Positions 8,763 through 17,400 of a stretch of 53,042 bases of DNA are shown here, piece after piece. The DNA comes from Lichenifustis flavocetrariae (GTDB lineage Bacteria > Pseudomonadota > Alphaproteobacteria > Rhizobiales > Beijerinckiaceae). Each line of letters begins with the position of its first letter. Positions within the stretch are counted from its first letter, which is position 1. The stretch lies in NCBI RefSeq assembly GCF_026130545.1, contig NZ_JAMOIM010000032.1, forward strand, positions 1-53,042. The letters run 5' to 3'. Below the pieces are notes generated by a model. That model saw only the letters and a program-made list of their open reading frames with translations. It was not told where the DNA came from and did not search any database. The position numbers and the translations under genes were made by a program.

Positions 8763-9305
8763 GGCCATAGTTCGCGAAGGCATTGCGCTGGTTTGTTTGG
8801 TGTAAGTCAGTTGACTTGCGGGACCCGGATCGTGATCGTCATGGCATGTCACCCTTCGATCGTTGCTTTTCGCGCCTCCAATCGCTTGTAGAAGGCAAGC
8901 ATGAGAGTGCCGTCGTGATGGCGGAAAGCTCGCTCGAATAGCTTCTGCAAGCATCGCTCGGCGGCCGCGTAGACTCGGCCCGGATCCGGGGTGAATTATA
9001 GTCCCTGCTCCTGTGCCGAACTGTGAGGTGGCTCAGTTTGGCTAAACGACGTGCGACATCGGTTCCGCAACGATGTCGAGGTTCGGAAACTACCTATGGC
9101 GCCTGGGCACGCTTGGCGGCATCCGGATAGGACAGCGCCGTCTCCAATCCGGCACGAAAAGCCTCAAAGTTGACCGCCATCACGAACGCCACCAGTCGAC
9201 CGTCGAGCTCTTCACCCGCGCCGCCTGACTGGGCCGCGATCGGCCAGAGTTGCGATTAGGTCTTTTCGTGTCTCTGGGCAGGCGGGGCGCCACATTTGCG
9301 GTTGT
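8763..9305. other. Gene-poor stretch with two decayed minus-strand reading frames
   Basis: No intact gene is recognised between the BON and alcohol dehydrogenase genes. On the minus strand, 8849-8995 reads AAAERCLQKLFERAFRHHD and ends ARKATIEG, and 9094-9260 ends FRAGLETALSYPDAAKRAQAP. Both look protein-like but lack a start codon with a ribosome-binding site, and neither matches a family I know. A copy of the recurrent element separates them. I take them as remains of lost genes. Confidence 0.35.
9080..9096 (-). promoter_or_regulatory. Recurrent element, copy 2 (orphan, no intact gene downstream)
   Basis: Read leftward the site is TAGGTAGTTTCCGAACC followed by T, a near-perfect copy and one with the imperfect dyad TAGG...CCT. 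The only reading frame it faces is the decayed one at 8849-8995, so it may be the surviving promoter of a lost gene. Confidence 0.6.
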
Positions 9306-10289
9306 TCACGGCACGAGCACTGCGGCGCCATCGAACCGGCCAGCGCGCAGGTCCTCAAGCGCTTTGTTGGCTTGTTCGAGCGGGTAGACCGTCGTTTTGA
9401 CGACAATGCCGATCTTCGGAACCAGCCCGAGGAAATCGATTCCATCCTGGCGGGTAAGGTTGGCAACTGACAGCAGTTGGCGCTCTTCCCAAAGAATTTG
9501 GTACGGAAAGCTTGGGATGTCGCTCATATGGATCCCGGCGCAAACCACGCGCCCGCCCTTGCGGACTGCCTTCAGCGCCTGGGGAACGAGGTCACCCACG
9601 GTTGCGTAGATGATTGCCGCGTCGAGCGGCTCCGGGGGCATCTCATCAGAGCCGCCTGCCCAAGTGACGCCCAGGGTGCGAGCAAAGATCTGCGTGCCTG
9701 TATCCCCGGGCCGAGTGAAGGCGAAGACCTCCCGGCCCTGCCACTTGGCGACCTGGGCGACGATGTGGCCAGCGGCGCCGAACCCGTAGAGTCCCAACCG
9801 CTTACCGTCGCCGGCGATCTTCAGGGAGCGCCAGCCGATCAGGCCGGCGCAAAGTAGCGGCGCCAGTGACACGTCGCTGCCGGTCTCGCCGAGCGGAAAA
9901 GCAAAGCGCGCGTCGGCGATGACTGCGGTCGCGAAGCCTCCGTCACGTGTGTAGCCCGTGAACAGCGGCGCGTCGCAAAGATTTTCCCTATTTGCTTCGC
10001 AATAGGGGCAGACGCCGCAGGTATGGCCGAGCCAGGGAATTCCCACCCGCTCACCCATGGCGAGCCCTGCAACGCCTGGTCCGATCGCATCGATACGGCC
10101 AACGATCTCGTGGCCGGGGATGACCGGTGACTTCGGGTCGGGCAATTCACCGTCCAGAACGTGCAGGTCGGTGCGACAGACGCCGCATGCGAGGACCTTG
10201 ATCCGCACCTCGCCGTCCCCGGGCTGTCGGTCAGGCAATTCCGTCCATTTGAGCGGGGACCCCGGCCTGTTGAGCACCATCGCCTTCAT
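9306..10289 (-). CDS. Zinc-dependent alcohol dehydrogenase
   Basis: A medium-chain dehydrogenase, 327 aa, that probably interconverts alcohols and aldehydes with NAD(P). The N-terminal GroES-like half carries the catalytic zinc residues (ACGVCRTDLH near 34-43, GHEIVGRID near 60) and the structural zinc cluster CGVCPYCEANRENLC near 92-106. The Rossmann motif is YGFGAAGHIVAQVAKWQG. The length and pattern fit the AdhA-like Zn-ADH group found in low-oxygen gene clusters of other proteobacteria. AAGGACG precedes the ATG. It follows the nnr gene by 63 bases on the same strand and probably shares its promoter. Substrate is not visible from sequence. Confidence 0.9.
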   Translation of the reverse strand: MKAMVLNRPGSPLKWTELPDRQPGDGEVRIKVLACGVCRTDLHVLDGELPDPKSPVIPGHEIVGRIDAIGPGVAGLAMGERVGIPWLGHTCGVCPYCEANRENLCDAPLFTGYTRDGGFATAVIADARFAFPLGETGSDVSLAPLLCAGLIGWRSLKIAGDGKRLGLYGFGAAGHIVAQVAKWQGREVFAFTRPGDTGTQIFARTLGVTWAGGSDEMPPEPLDAAIIYATVGDLVPQALKAVRKGGRVVCAGIHMSDIPSFPYQILWEERQLLSVANLTRQDGIDFLGLVPKIGIVVKTTVYPLEQANKALEDLRAGRFDGAAVLVP

Positions 10290-10352
10290 GGTTTCGTCCT
10301 TGGTCTGATTGGGCGAGTGGTCGCTGGCAACAGTGAAATGCTTGTCAGCTGA

Positions 10353-11846
10353 CTATGCATCCAATTGCGCCCTGAGCTTTTGCAGCACCCGTGGCAGAAC
10401 CCCTTGTAGATCCTCTGCGACGAGCCCCAGCCCGAATTCCGCCGCTGCCGCGCCGTGAATCCAGGCGCCAGCCGCGGCGGCCTCGAACCCGGTCATTCCC
10501 TGGGCCAGCAGCCCGCTGATAAAACCAGTCAGGACATCACCGCTCCCGCCGGTCGCGAGCTGCGGCGGCGCATTGGAATTGATGATCGCGCGCCCGTCCG
10601 GTGCCGCGATGACGGTATCCGACCCCTTGAGCAGGACAATGGCTCCGCTTTGCCTGGCGGCTGCGCGCGCGCGCTCCAGTTTGTCGCCCTCGAAATGAAA
10701 CAGGCGCATGAACTCCCCATCGTGCGGGGTCATCACGCAGGGCCCATCGATCGCACGAAACAGATCCTCTGGCGCTTCGGCGAAAGAGGTCAGCGCGTCG
10801 GCATCGAGCACTGTCGCCCGTTTCATTGCCAGCGCGGCGGCGACGTAACGACGGGTCAGCGTTCCGACGCCCGCGCCCGGGCCGATTGCGATGACCGTAC
10901 GACGCTTGTCAGCCAGCAAAGCCTGCCAGCCCGAGACTCCCTCAAAGCTGTCCACCATCACATTGGTCAAGGCCGTGGCGTAGATGCTCCACACCGCCTT
11001 TGGCGCCGCCAGCGTCACCATGCCGGCGCCGGCGCGGGACGCGGCCAAGGCGGTCATTCGACTGGCCCCCGTTATCGCCTCTCCACCGAGGACCAGGACC
11101 TCGCCGCGCTTATACTTGTAGCTTTCGGGCTCTGGCCATGGATAGCCGCCCAGCCAAAGGCCGGGACCGTTCTCCCAGGTGTTCGGGCCGATGGCGTCAA
11201 GCACCGACACTGGAGTGCCGATGTCGGCCACCAAGATGTCGCCGCACAGCGCTCGTCCCGGATAGAGCAGGTGCCCGGGCTTCTTGCGAAAAAAGGTCAC
11301 CGTCAGGTCAGCCGGCGCCGCCGCACCGCGCACTCTCCCGGAGGCGCCGTCGAGGCCACTCGGGACATCGACAGCACAAATGGGAACACGGCGCGATTTC
11401 ATGGCCTCAACGAGGATAGCCGCTTGGCCGTCCAAAGCACGAGACAGTCCAGCACCGAAGAGTGCATCGACGATCACCCCAGCGCCATCGAGACTGTCTG
11501 GTGTGAATGGCGCCAGCTCGTCTTTCCACATGCTGGCGACCCGAGCAGCGTCTCCAGATAGCTTTTCGCGTGAGCCAAGCAAAGCCACTTTCACCGGCCA
11601 CCCCGCAGCGCTGAGATGGCGGGCAACGACGAAGCCATCGCCACCATTGTTGCCGGGGCCACACAGAACCGTAACCGGTCGCATCTGCCAGCGCTCGCCA
11701 ACCGCGACTGCGACAGCGCCGCCGGCCGCCTCCATCATCGCAGCGCCGCTTACGCCGGCCGCCTCAGCTGCGCGGTCGGCGTCACCCATCTGGGTGGGCG
11801 TCAGAAGCGAGAGTTCGCTGTGTTCAAACTTAAGTTCGGTGATCAT
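10353..11846 (-). CDS. nnr: Bifunctional NAD(P)H-hydrate epimerase / ADP-dependent dehydratase
   Basis: Repairs hydrated NADH and NADPH; 497 aa with both activities fused, as usual in bacteria. The N-terminal epimerase half (to about 215) has CGPGNNGGDGFVVARHL. The C-terminal ribokinase-like dehydratase half has AIGPGAGVG, MTPHDGEFMRLF and the catalytic NAPPQLATGGSGDVLTGF loop. The ribosome-binding site at the 11846 ATG is weak; a later Met (MGDADRAAEAAG) is possible but would cut into the family N-terminus. A recurrent element lies 52 bases upstream, back to back with that of gnd. Nicotinamide repair beside dehydrogenases fits a redox-stressed cell. Confidence 0.93.
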   Translation of the reverse strand: MITELKFEHSELSLLTPTQMGDADRAAEAAGVSGAAMMEAAGGAVAVAVGERWQMRPVTVLCGPGNNGGDGFVVARHLSAAGWPVKVALLGSREKLSGDAARVASMWKDELAPFTPDSLDGAGVIVDALFGAGLSRALDGQAAILVEAMKSRRVPICAVDVPSGLDGASGRVRGAAAPADLTVTFFRKKPGHLLYPGRALCGDILVADIGTPVSVLDAIGPNTWENGPGLWLGGYPWPEPESYKYKRGEVLVLGGEAITGASRMTALAASRAGAGMVTLAAPKAVWSIYATALTNVMVDSFEGVSGWQALLADKRRTVIAIGPGAGVGTLTRRYVAAALAMKRATVLDADALTSFAEAPEDLFRAIDGPCVMTPHDGEFMRLFHFEGDKLERARAAARQSGAIVLLKGSDTVIAAPDGRAIINSNAPPQLATGGSGDVLTGFISGLLAQGMTGFEAAAAGAWIHGAAAAEFGLGLVAEDLQGVLPRVLQKLRAQLDA

Positions 11847-11897
11847 GTCCGTCCGCCAGCGAGAGTCACGATGGGCACCATCGATCCTCGCGGGACA

Positions 11898-11914
11898 GGA
11901 TCGGAATTTACTCA
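11898..11914 (-). promoter_or_regulatory. Recurrent element, copy 3 (upstream of nnr-adh)
   Basis: Read toward nnr the site is TGAGTAAATTCCGATCC then T, with two changes in the central G-T-T. It is 52 bases before the nnr ATG and only 12 bases from copy 4, which faces the other way. Confidence 0.55.
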
Positions 11915-11926
11915 GTAGAAGCCGTC

Positions 11927-11943
11927 TGAGTATTTTCCGATCC
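11927..11943 (+). promoter_or_regulatory. Recurrent element, copy 4 (upstream of gnd)
   Basis: TGAGTATTTTCCGATCC followed by TA, one change in the central run plus the variable base. It faces gnd, whose start is 255 bases away, the longest leader in the set. Confidence 0.55.
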
Positions 11944-12197
11944 TACCGAACAGACATGAAATCGGCATTCTCACCAAGACTACCAGGAGGATCCAGGGGG
12001 GCCGATGATTGCTGTAAACGGCAACTTGCATGGGTCAAGGCTCCAGGTGGAACCTGTCACAGCCGTCCTAGCCTCGTCGCAAGGCTCGGCCGTCGCTTGC
12101 AGACGTCCTCATCCGCAACCCGCTGGAATTCCTCGCCAGCGTTCAGCCAGTCTCTTGGGTGAGAACACCAACCTGGGCACGCCGCAAAAGGAAGGCG

Positions 12198-13229
12198 ATG
12201 ACGATGCAAATAGGAATGATAGGCCTTGGACGGATGGGCGGAAAGATGGCCATCCGCTTGGTCAAGGCAGGCCACGACTGCGTCGTCTATGACCATGACA
12301 GCAGCGAGATCGCGACCGCTGCCGCCGAAGGCGCAAGGAGTGCGAAGAACCTTCCTGACTTGGTGAAGCTGTTGGAACGACCGCGGGCGGTGTGGCTCAT
12401 GGTGCCGGCCGCTGCGGTCGATGCGGTGATCTCGACGCTGACGCCGCTTCTTTCGCCGGGTGACGTCGTGCTCGATGGTGGCAATTCCTACTACCATGAT
12501 GACATCCGGCGCGCGGGCGAGTTGCGCACGAAGGACTTGCACTATGTCGACGTTGGCGTAAGCGGCGGCGTTTGGGGCCTGGAGCGTGGCTTCTGCCACA
12601 TGATCGGTGGCGATACAGACATCGTGCAGCGGCTCGACCCGATCTTTCGTGCATTGGCGCCAGGCGTCGACGCCGCATCGAGAACCGTCGGCGCGACCGG
12701 CAAACCGTCGAATGCAGAGATGGGTTTCCTCCATTGTGGGCCGACCGGCGCCGGGCATTTCGTGAAGATGGTCCACAACGGGATCGAATACGGGATGATG
12801 GCCTCTTACGCCGAAGGCTTGAACATCCTCAAACACGCCAATGCCGGGCTTCTTGCCCCGGCGAAGACAGATGCCGAAACCACGCCGTTACGTCGGCCCG
12901 ATCTCTACAAATACGACATCGACCTGCCGCAGGTTGCCGAGATGTGGCGGCGCGGCAGCGTTATCTCCTCATGGCTGCTGGACCTCGCTGCGGCGGCACT
13001 CAGGGAAAGTCCAGCGCTGGATGGCTATGCCGGGCGGGTATCCGATTCTGGTGAAGGCCGGTGGACCCTGCAGGCAGCCATCGACGAGAGCGTGCCGGCG
13101 CCGGTGATCTCGGCCGCCCTGTTCGCCCGCTTTGGTTCCCGCGGCGAGGCCGACTACGCCGACCGGGTCCTTTCAGCACTCCGCTTCGGGTTCGGCGGCC
13201 ATCTGGAAAAGACCGATGAACGACATTGA
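12198..13229 (+). CDS. gnd: 6-phosphogluconate dehydrogenase (decarboxylating, short form)
   Basis: Oxidises 6-phosphogluconate to ribulose 5-phosphate and CO2; 343 aa, the short GndA-like class rather than the 470-aa class. The N-terminal Rossmann motif is GLGRMGGKMAIRL. Family motifs DGGNSYYHDD, VDVGVSGGVWGLERGFC and HCGPTGAGHFVKMVHNGIEY (with catalytic Lys and the substrate Asn) are all present. The ATG at 12198 is preceded by AAGGAAGG at the right distance; the longer open frame upstream is not needed. No zwf or pgl is nearby, so 6-phosphogluconate must come from elsewhere. It supplies pentose phosphates to RpiA, Tal and Xfp encoded in this island. Confidence 0.94.
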   Translation: MTMQIGMIGLGRMGGKMAIRLVKAGHDCVVYDHDSSEIATAAAEGARSAKNLPDLVKLLERPRAVWLMVPAAAVDAVISTLTPLLSPGDVVLDGGNSYYHDDIRRAGELRTKDLHYVDVGVSGGVWGLERGFCHMIGGDTDIVQRLDPIFRALAPGVDAASRTVGATGKPSNAEMGFLHCGPTGAGHFVKMVHNGIEYGMMASYAEGLNILKHANAGLLAPAKTDAETTPLRRPDLYKYDIDLPQVAEMWRRGSVISSWLLDLAAAALRESPALDGYAGRVSDSGEGRWTLQAAIDESVPAPVISAALFARFGSRGEADYADRVLSALRFGFGGHLEKTDERH

Positions 13230-13331
13230 GGCACGCTTCATCACCCGCGATCTCTACAACGTGACCTTGAGGCTGTGTACCGGGTCGACCGCCATCCGCC
13301 GGAGGCCATCGTTCTGCATTGGGAGGGGCCT

Positions 13332-14258
13332 ATGATGGATTGGGACGATCTCCGCTTCTTTCTCGCGATCGCCCGCACCGGCGGCCTGTCCGGAGCCGCC
13401 AAGAGCTTGCACGTGGCCCAGTCAACGGTGGGCCGCCGCCTCGCGTCGCTCGAGGCGAACCTCGGCGTTCGCCTCCTGAACCGGACTCCAAACGGCTACG
13501 TGCCCACCTTGGCCGGCAGCGACGTTCTCAAGCAGGCCGAACGCGTCGAGGTGGAGGCCCGTGCGCTGGAGCGGCAAGTTGTCGGACGCGACTTGCGCAT
13601 GGCGGGCTATGTCCGTGTCACCTGCGCGGAGACGATCGCCAGCAACCTCGTCGCGCCCTGCCTCGGGACACTGTACGAAACACAACCCGACATCCTGATC
13701 GAATTGATCCCCAACCCGAAGGAACTAAGTCTCGCAATGCGTGAGGCCGACATTTCCATCCGGCTCCGACCGCCCCTCCAGCACGATCTGGTTGTCCGCC
13801 GCATCGGGACACTCGCCTTCGGGCTCTACGCCAGCCCCGGCTACTTCGAACGGCACGGCGAATGCGATTACGATGCGGGCTGTCCCGGCCACCGCCTGAT
13901 CACCCAGCTCGAAGGCATGCAGGACGCGACCCAGACGGACTGGCTGGCAGAGCTTGCGCCCCGGGCACGCATTGCCATGCAGACCACCAGCCACGCCGCA
14001 GCACTGGCGGCCGCAAAACAGGGCGGAGGCTTGGCCTGCCTCGTTCGCTTCTGCGCGGACGCCGACGTTGGGCTCGTTCGGCTCAAGTCACCGCCGGTTC
14101 CGGTCCCGAGCACCGGCATTTGGCAGGTCGTGCACAAGGACAATCGCGATACCCCTCGCATCCGGGTCGCCCTCGATCACATCACAAAATGGGTCCGCCA
14201 ACGCGGCGACGAACTCGATCCCGCACAAGACCGACCCCAATGCGCGTCGGCAGCATGA
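13332..14258 (+). CDS. LysR-family transcriptional regulator
   Basis: A 308-aa LysR protein. The winged helix-turn-helix spans about residues 1-60 (WDDLRFFLAIARTGGLSGAA, then AQSTVGRRLASLEANLGVRL), and the rest is the periplasmic-binding-like effector domain. The ATG at 13332 is chosen because GGGAGGGG sits just before it and the HTH starts at the usual distance. It follows gnd by about 100 bases on the same strand and may be co-transcribed or separate. The final residues are polar and low in homology. Effector and targets cannot be inferred. Confidence 0.9.
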   Translation: MMDWDDLRFFLAIARTGGLSGAAKSLHVAQSTVGRRLASLEANLGVRLLNRTPNGYVPTLAGSDVLKQAERVEVEARALERQVVGRDLRMAGYVRVTCAETIASNLVAPCLGTLYETQPDILIELIPNPKELSLAMREADISIRLRPPLQHDLVVRRIGTLAFGLYASPGYFERHGECDYDAGCPGHRLITQLEGMQDATQTDWLAELAPRARIAMQTTSHAAALAAAKQGGGLACLVRFCADADVGLVRLKSPPVPVPSTGIWQVVHKDNRDTPRIRVALDHITKWVRQRGDELDPAQDRPQCASAA

Positions 14259-14367
14259 CGGCGCGTTATCCGATGTCGATAGAAGGGCTGCCAGATTCTG
14301 CATGATAGAAGGGCCGCGCGGCCTTCTCGGGGCGGAGGCAGGGTCGACCAACGTGTGAACAGTTCGC

Positions 14368-14395
14368 CCCATTCGCTGCTCGGCATGCGAATGGG
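14368..14395. terminator. Candidate bidirectional terminator hairpin between convergent genes
   Basis: CCCATTCGC at 14368-14376 and GCGAATGGG at 14387-14395 form a perfect 9-base-pair stem around a 10-base loop. It lies between the ends of the LysR gene and the giant kinase gene, which converge. There is no T run on either side, so factor-independent termination is only possible. Confidence 0.45.
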
Positions 14396-14440
14396 ACTTA
14401 CGTAAAATGCGAAAAACGGTGGGTGGCCCCGATCGGCGCG

Positions 14441-17400
14441 CTACTCGGCAGCAATCGGCTCGAAAGGTGGCTCCTCCGCATCGTCCGCCGCCGCCGCCAG
14501 GGCCAGGCGCGCGAGGGCTGGCATAGACTTCGAACCCGTTCGCTTCATGATCGACGCCCGGTGGTTTTCGACGGTGCGTTGACTGATGCCAAGGTCCGCA
14601 GCGATGTTCTTGCTGGGCTGGCCCCCGAGAACGAGATCCATGATCTGGTGCTGGCGCGGCGTGAGGTCGGCCACTTGGCGGGCGGCCTTTTCCCGCCAGG
14701 CGAACAGCTTGCTCTGATCGCGTGATTGGTCGAGGGCGCGGTTGACGGCGGCAAGCAGCTCGTCGCGCCCGACCGGCTTCTCGATGAAGTCCGACGCGCC
14801 CGCCTTCATGGCCCTGACCGCCATGGGCACGTCGCTGCGCCCGGTGATCATGATGGCCGGGAGGCGATGTCTCTCGGCCCTCAGCCGCCGCAGGAGTTCA
14901 AACCCGTCCATGCCGGGCAGGTAGGCATCGATGAGGAGGCACGTGCCGTGTCCGGGATGGTAGGCTTCGAGAAACGCCTCGCATGAGGCGAATGCCTTAA
15001 CGCGATGGCCGGCCTCCTCAAGGACGATTTGCACGGCATCGCTCACCGTCTTGTCGTCGTCGACGACGAAGATGGTTGGAGGCGCAGCACCGTTCGCAGG
15101 CGCGGAGGTTACTTGCGGGCGTGGAAGCGAGACCAATGGACCATGAGGCAGCAGACGCCGTACGGCTTCCATCAAGGCCTCTAATTTCACCGGCTTTGTG
15201 AGCAGGACGCATTTGCTGAGGGAGATGTCCCGCAGGGTTTGCGTCGATATATCCCCGGTCAAAACGATGACCGGGATCTCGCGCTTGAGGACTTCGCCAA
15301 GCTTGAGACCGGCTTCGAGCCCGTTAGGCCCGTTCGGAAGATTGTAGTCGGCGAGAAGGAGATCTGGATGGATCTCGCCCCGGGCCACGAGTTCAAGCGC
15401 CATGGGGACGTCGGACGCTGTCGTCACCTGGTAACCATCGTCCTTGAGGAACAGGGCTAGGGCGTCCCGGACTGTCGGATCATCTTCGATAACCAGGATC
15501 ATTGTCTTGCGGACACCATCGGCAGCCTCCTCGCGCCGACGGGGCGGCGGAGCGGACGCCGGCCTGGCCGTTCCGTTAGGCACGATTCGGACTTCGATCA
15601 TGAAGGCCGATCCCTTGCCGGTCGTGGAGCGGACGCGTACCGGATGACCGAGCATGCTTCCGAGACGCTGCACGATGGAAAGCCCGAGCCCGAGCCCCAG
15701 ATGACGTTCCCGCGCCTTGTTGTCGATCTGGTGATATTCGTCGAAGATGGCCTGCAGCTCATCTTGGGGGATCCCGATGCCGGTGTCCCAGATCTCGATG
15801 GAGAGCGTCGCCCCATGGCGTCGGCATCCGATCAGGACTTTGCCGCGCTTCGTGTATTTCAGAGCGTTTGACAACAGGTTGCGGATCATCTGCTCAAGCA
15901 GATGCGGGTCGGTTTCGACCGCGAGGCTGCACGGGACCACGTGAAACCCGAGATCCTGCTCGCCGGCGTGCCAGCTGAACTCCGCCCGCAACCGGTCGAG
16001 GAGATCGTTCATGGCAAAGGCCGTGACCGCCGTGTCGACCGTGCCGGCCTCGAGTTGGTTGATGTCGAGCATCGTGTTCAGCATCGTCGACATTGAGGAC
16101 GCCGTGTCATCGAGCTTGGCGACGAGTTCCAAGGCCTGCTCGGTGCGCCGCTCCAAAATCCGTTTGGCCAGAACCCCGCGGATCAGCTTGAGCGCCTGCA
16201 GTGGTTGACGAAGATCGTGACTGGCAGCCGCGAGAAACCGGGATTTCGCGATATTGGCCGTCTCGGCCTGCTGCTGCGAGGCCTCCAGCGACTTGGCCAC
16301 GCGCTTTCGCTCGGTGATGTCGGTGAAGGTGATCACCACCCCTTCCACTCCTCTGTCCGAGGTGTGGTAAGGCAGAATCCGACGTACAAACCATAACCCT
16401 TGCTGCCCCTCGATTTCGCGCTCGAGGGTCGAGCCATCCCGCAGCACCGCATGCGCGTCGGCCACAAGGGCGCCGTCCATGGCCAAAGCATGAAGGTCCG
16501 TGAGGGGCCGGCCGACGTCACTGGGGATGATACTGAACAGCGACTTGGTGGCCGGCGTGAAGAAGCGGATGCTCAGCTCGGTGTCGAGGAAGAGCGTCGC
16601 GACATCCGTGCTGTAGAGCACGTTCTGGAGATCGTTCGACGTCGTGCGCTGCCGCTCCAGGGTCTCCTGAAGCTGGCTGTTCAGAGCCGTCAGCTCCTCG
16701 ATGAGCGCCTGCAACTCCTCCTTGGAGGCGAGCAGTTCCTCGTTGGTCGACTGATATTCTTCACGCACCGAGGAGGCTTCCTCGTTGATCGCCTTCTGCT
16801 CTTCGGCGGAGGCGTCGAGACTCCGGGTCACATCCTGGAGCTCCTGTCGTGCGGCATCGAGTTCGCGTTCGAGATCGGCGATGCGCGGCGACCCGCTCGC
16901 AGCCACGGGATGGCCGTCGTCGTGCCCATGGCGCGGCGTATCGACGAAGCAGACAAGCAGGAGATCTTCGCCCTCGCTGATGAGGGGCTGGACGTCGATG
17001 CTGAACGATGTCGTCTGGCCGTCCTGCTTGAGCCGACCGCCTGCCAGGACGACCCTGCCATTCTCGCGCGCGGCCCTCTGGAGGGCCGACCGGAGCTTGG
17101 TCCGCACGTCTGGGCGCGCCATGACGAGAAGATCCTGACTTGGCTGACCCAGGGCCACCTGCAGGAATCGATCGATCGGTCCGAGCGAAAACAGACACTC
17201 GTGCCGACGGTTCAACAGCACAGTTGCCGGCGCATGCGCATCCAGCACGGTCGTCCGACAGAGTTGCGCAAGGACGCTCTGGCGGGATGGCACTGCCGGC
17301 GCTTCGACGCGGGCAATCGATTTCACCCCGTCGCCTGCCCCCCGCAGAAAGGCGAACTCCCCCATCCGGTTGCGGCCGACGCGCCGATAGAGGCGTTCCG

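Noticed and set aside
13216-13335. Short frame MNDIEARFITRDLYNVTL after gnd
   Set aside because: Only about 39 codons, no family match, and it ends inside the LysR leader; possibly a remnant but not supportable.
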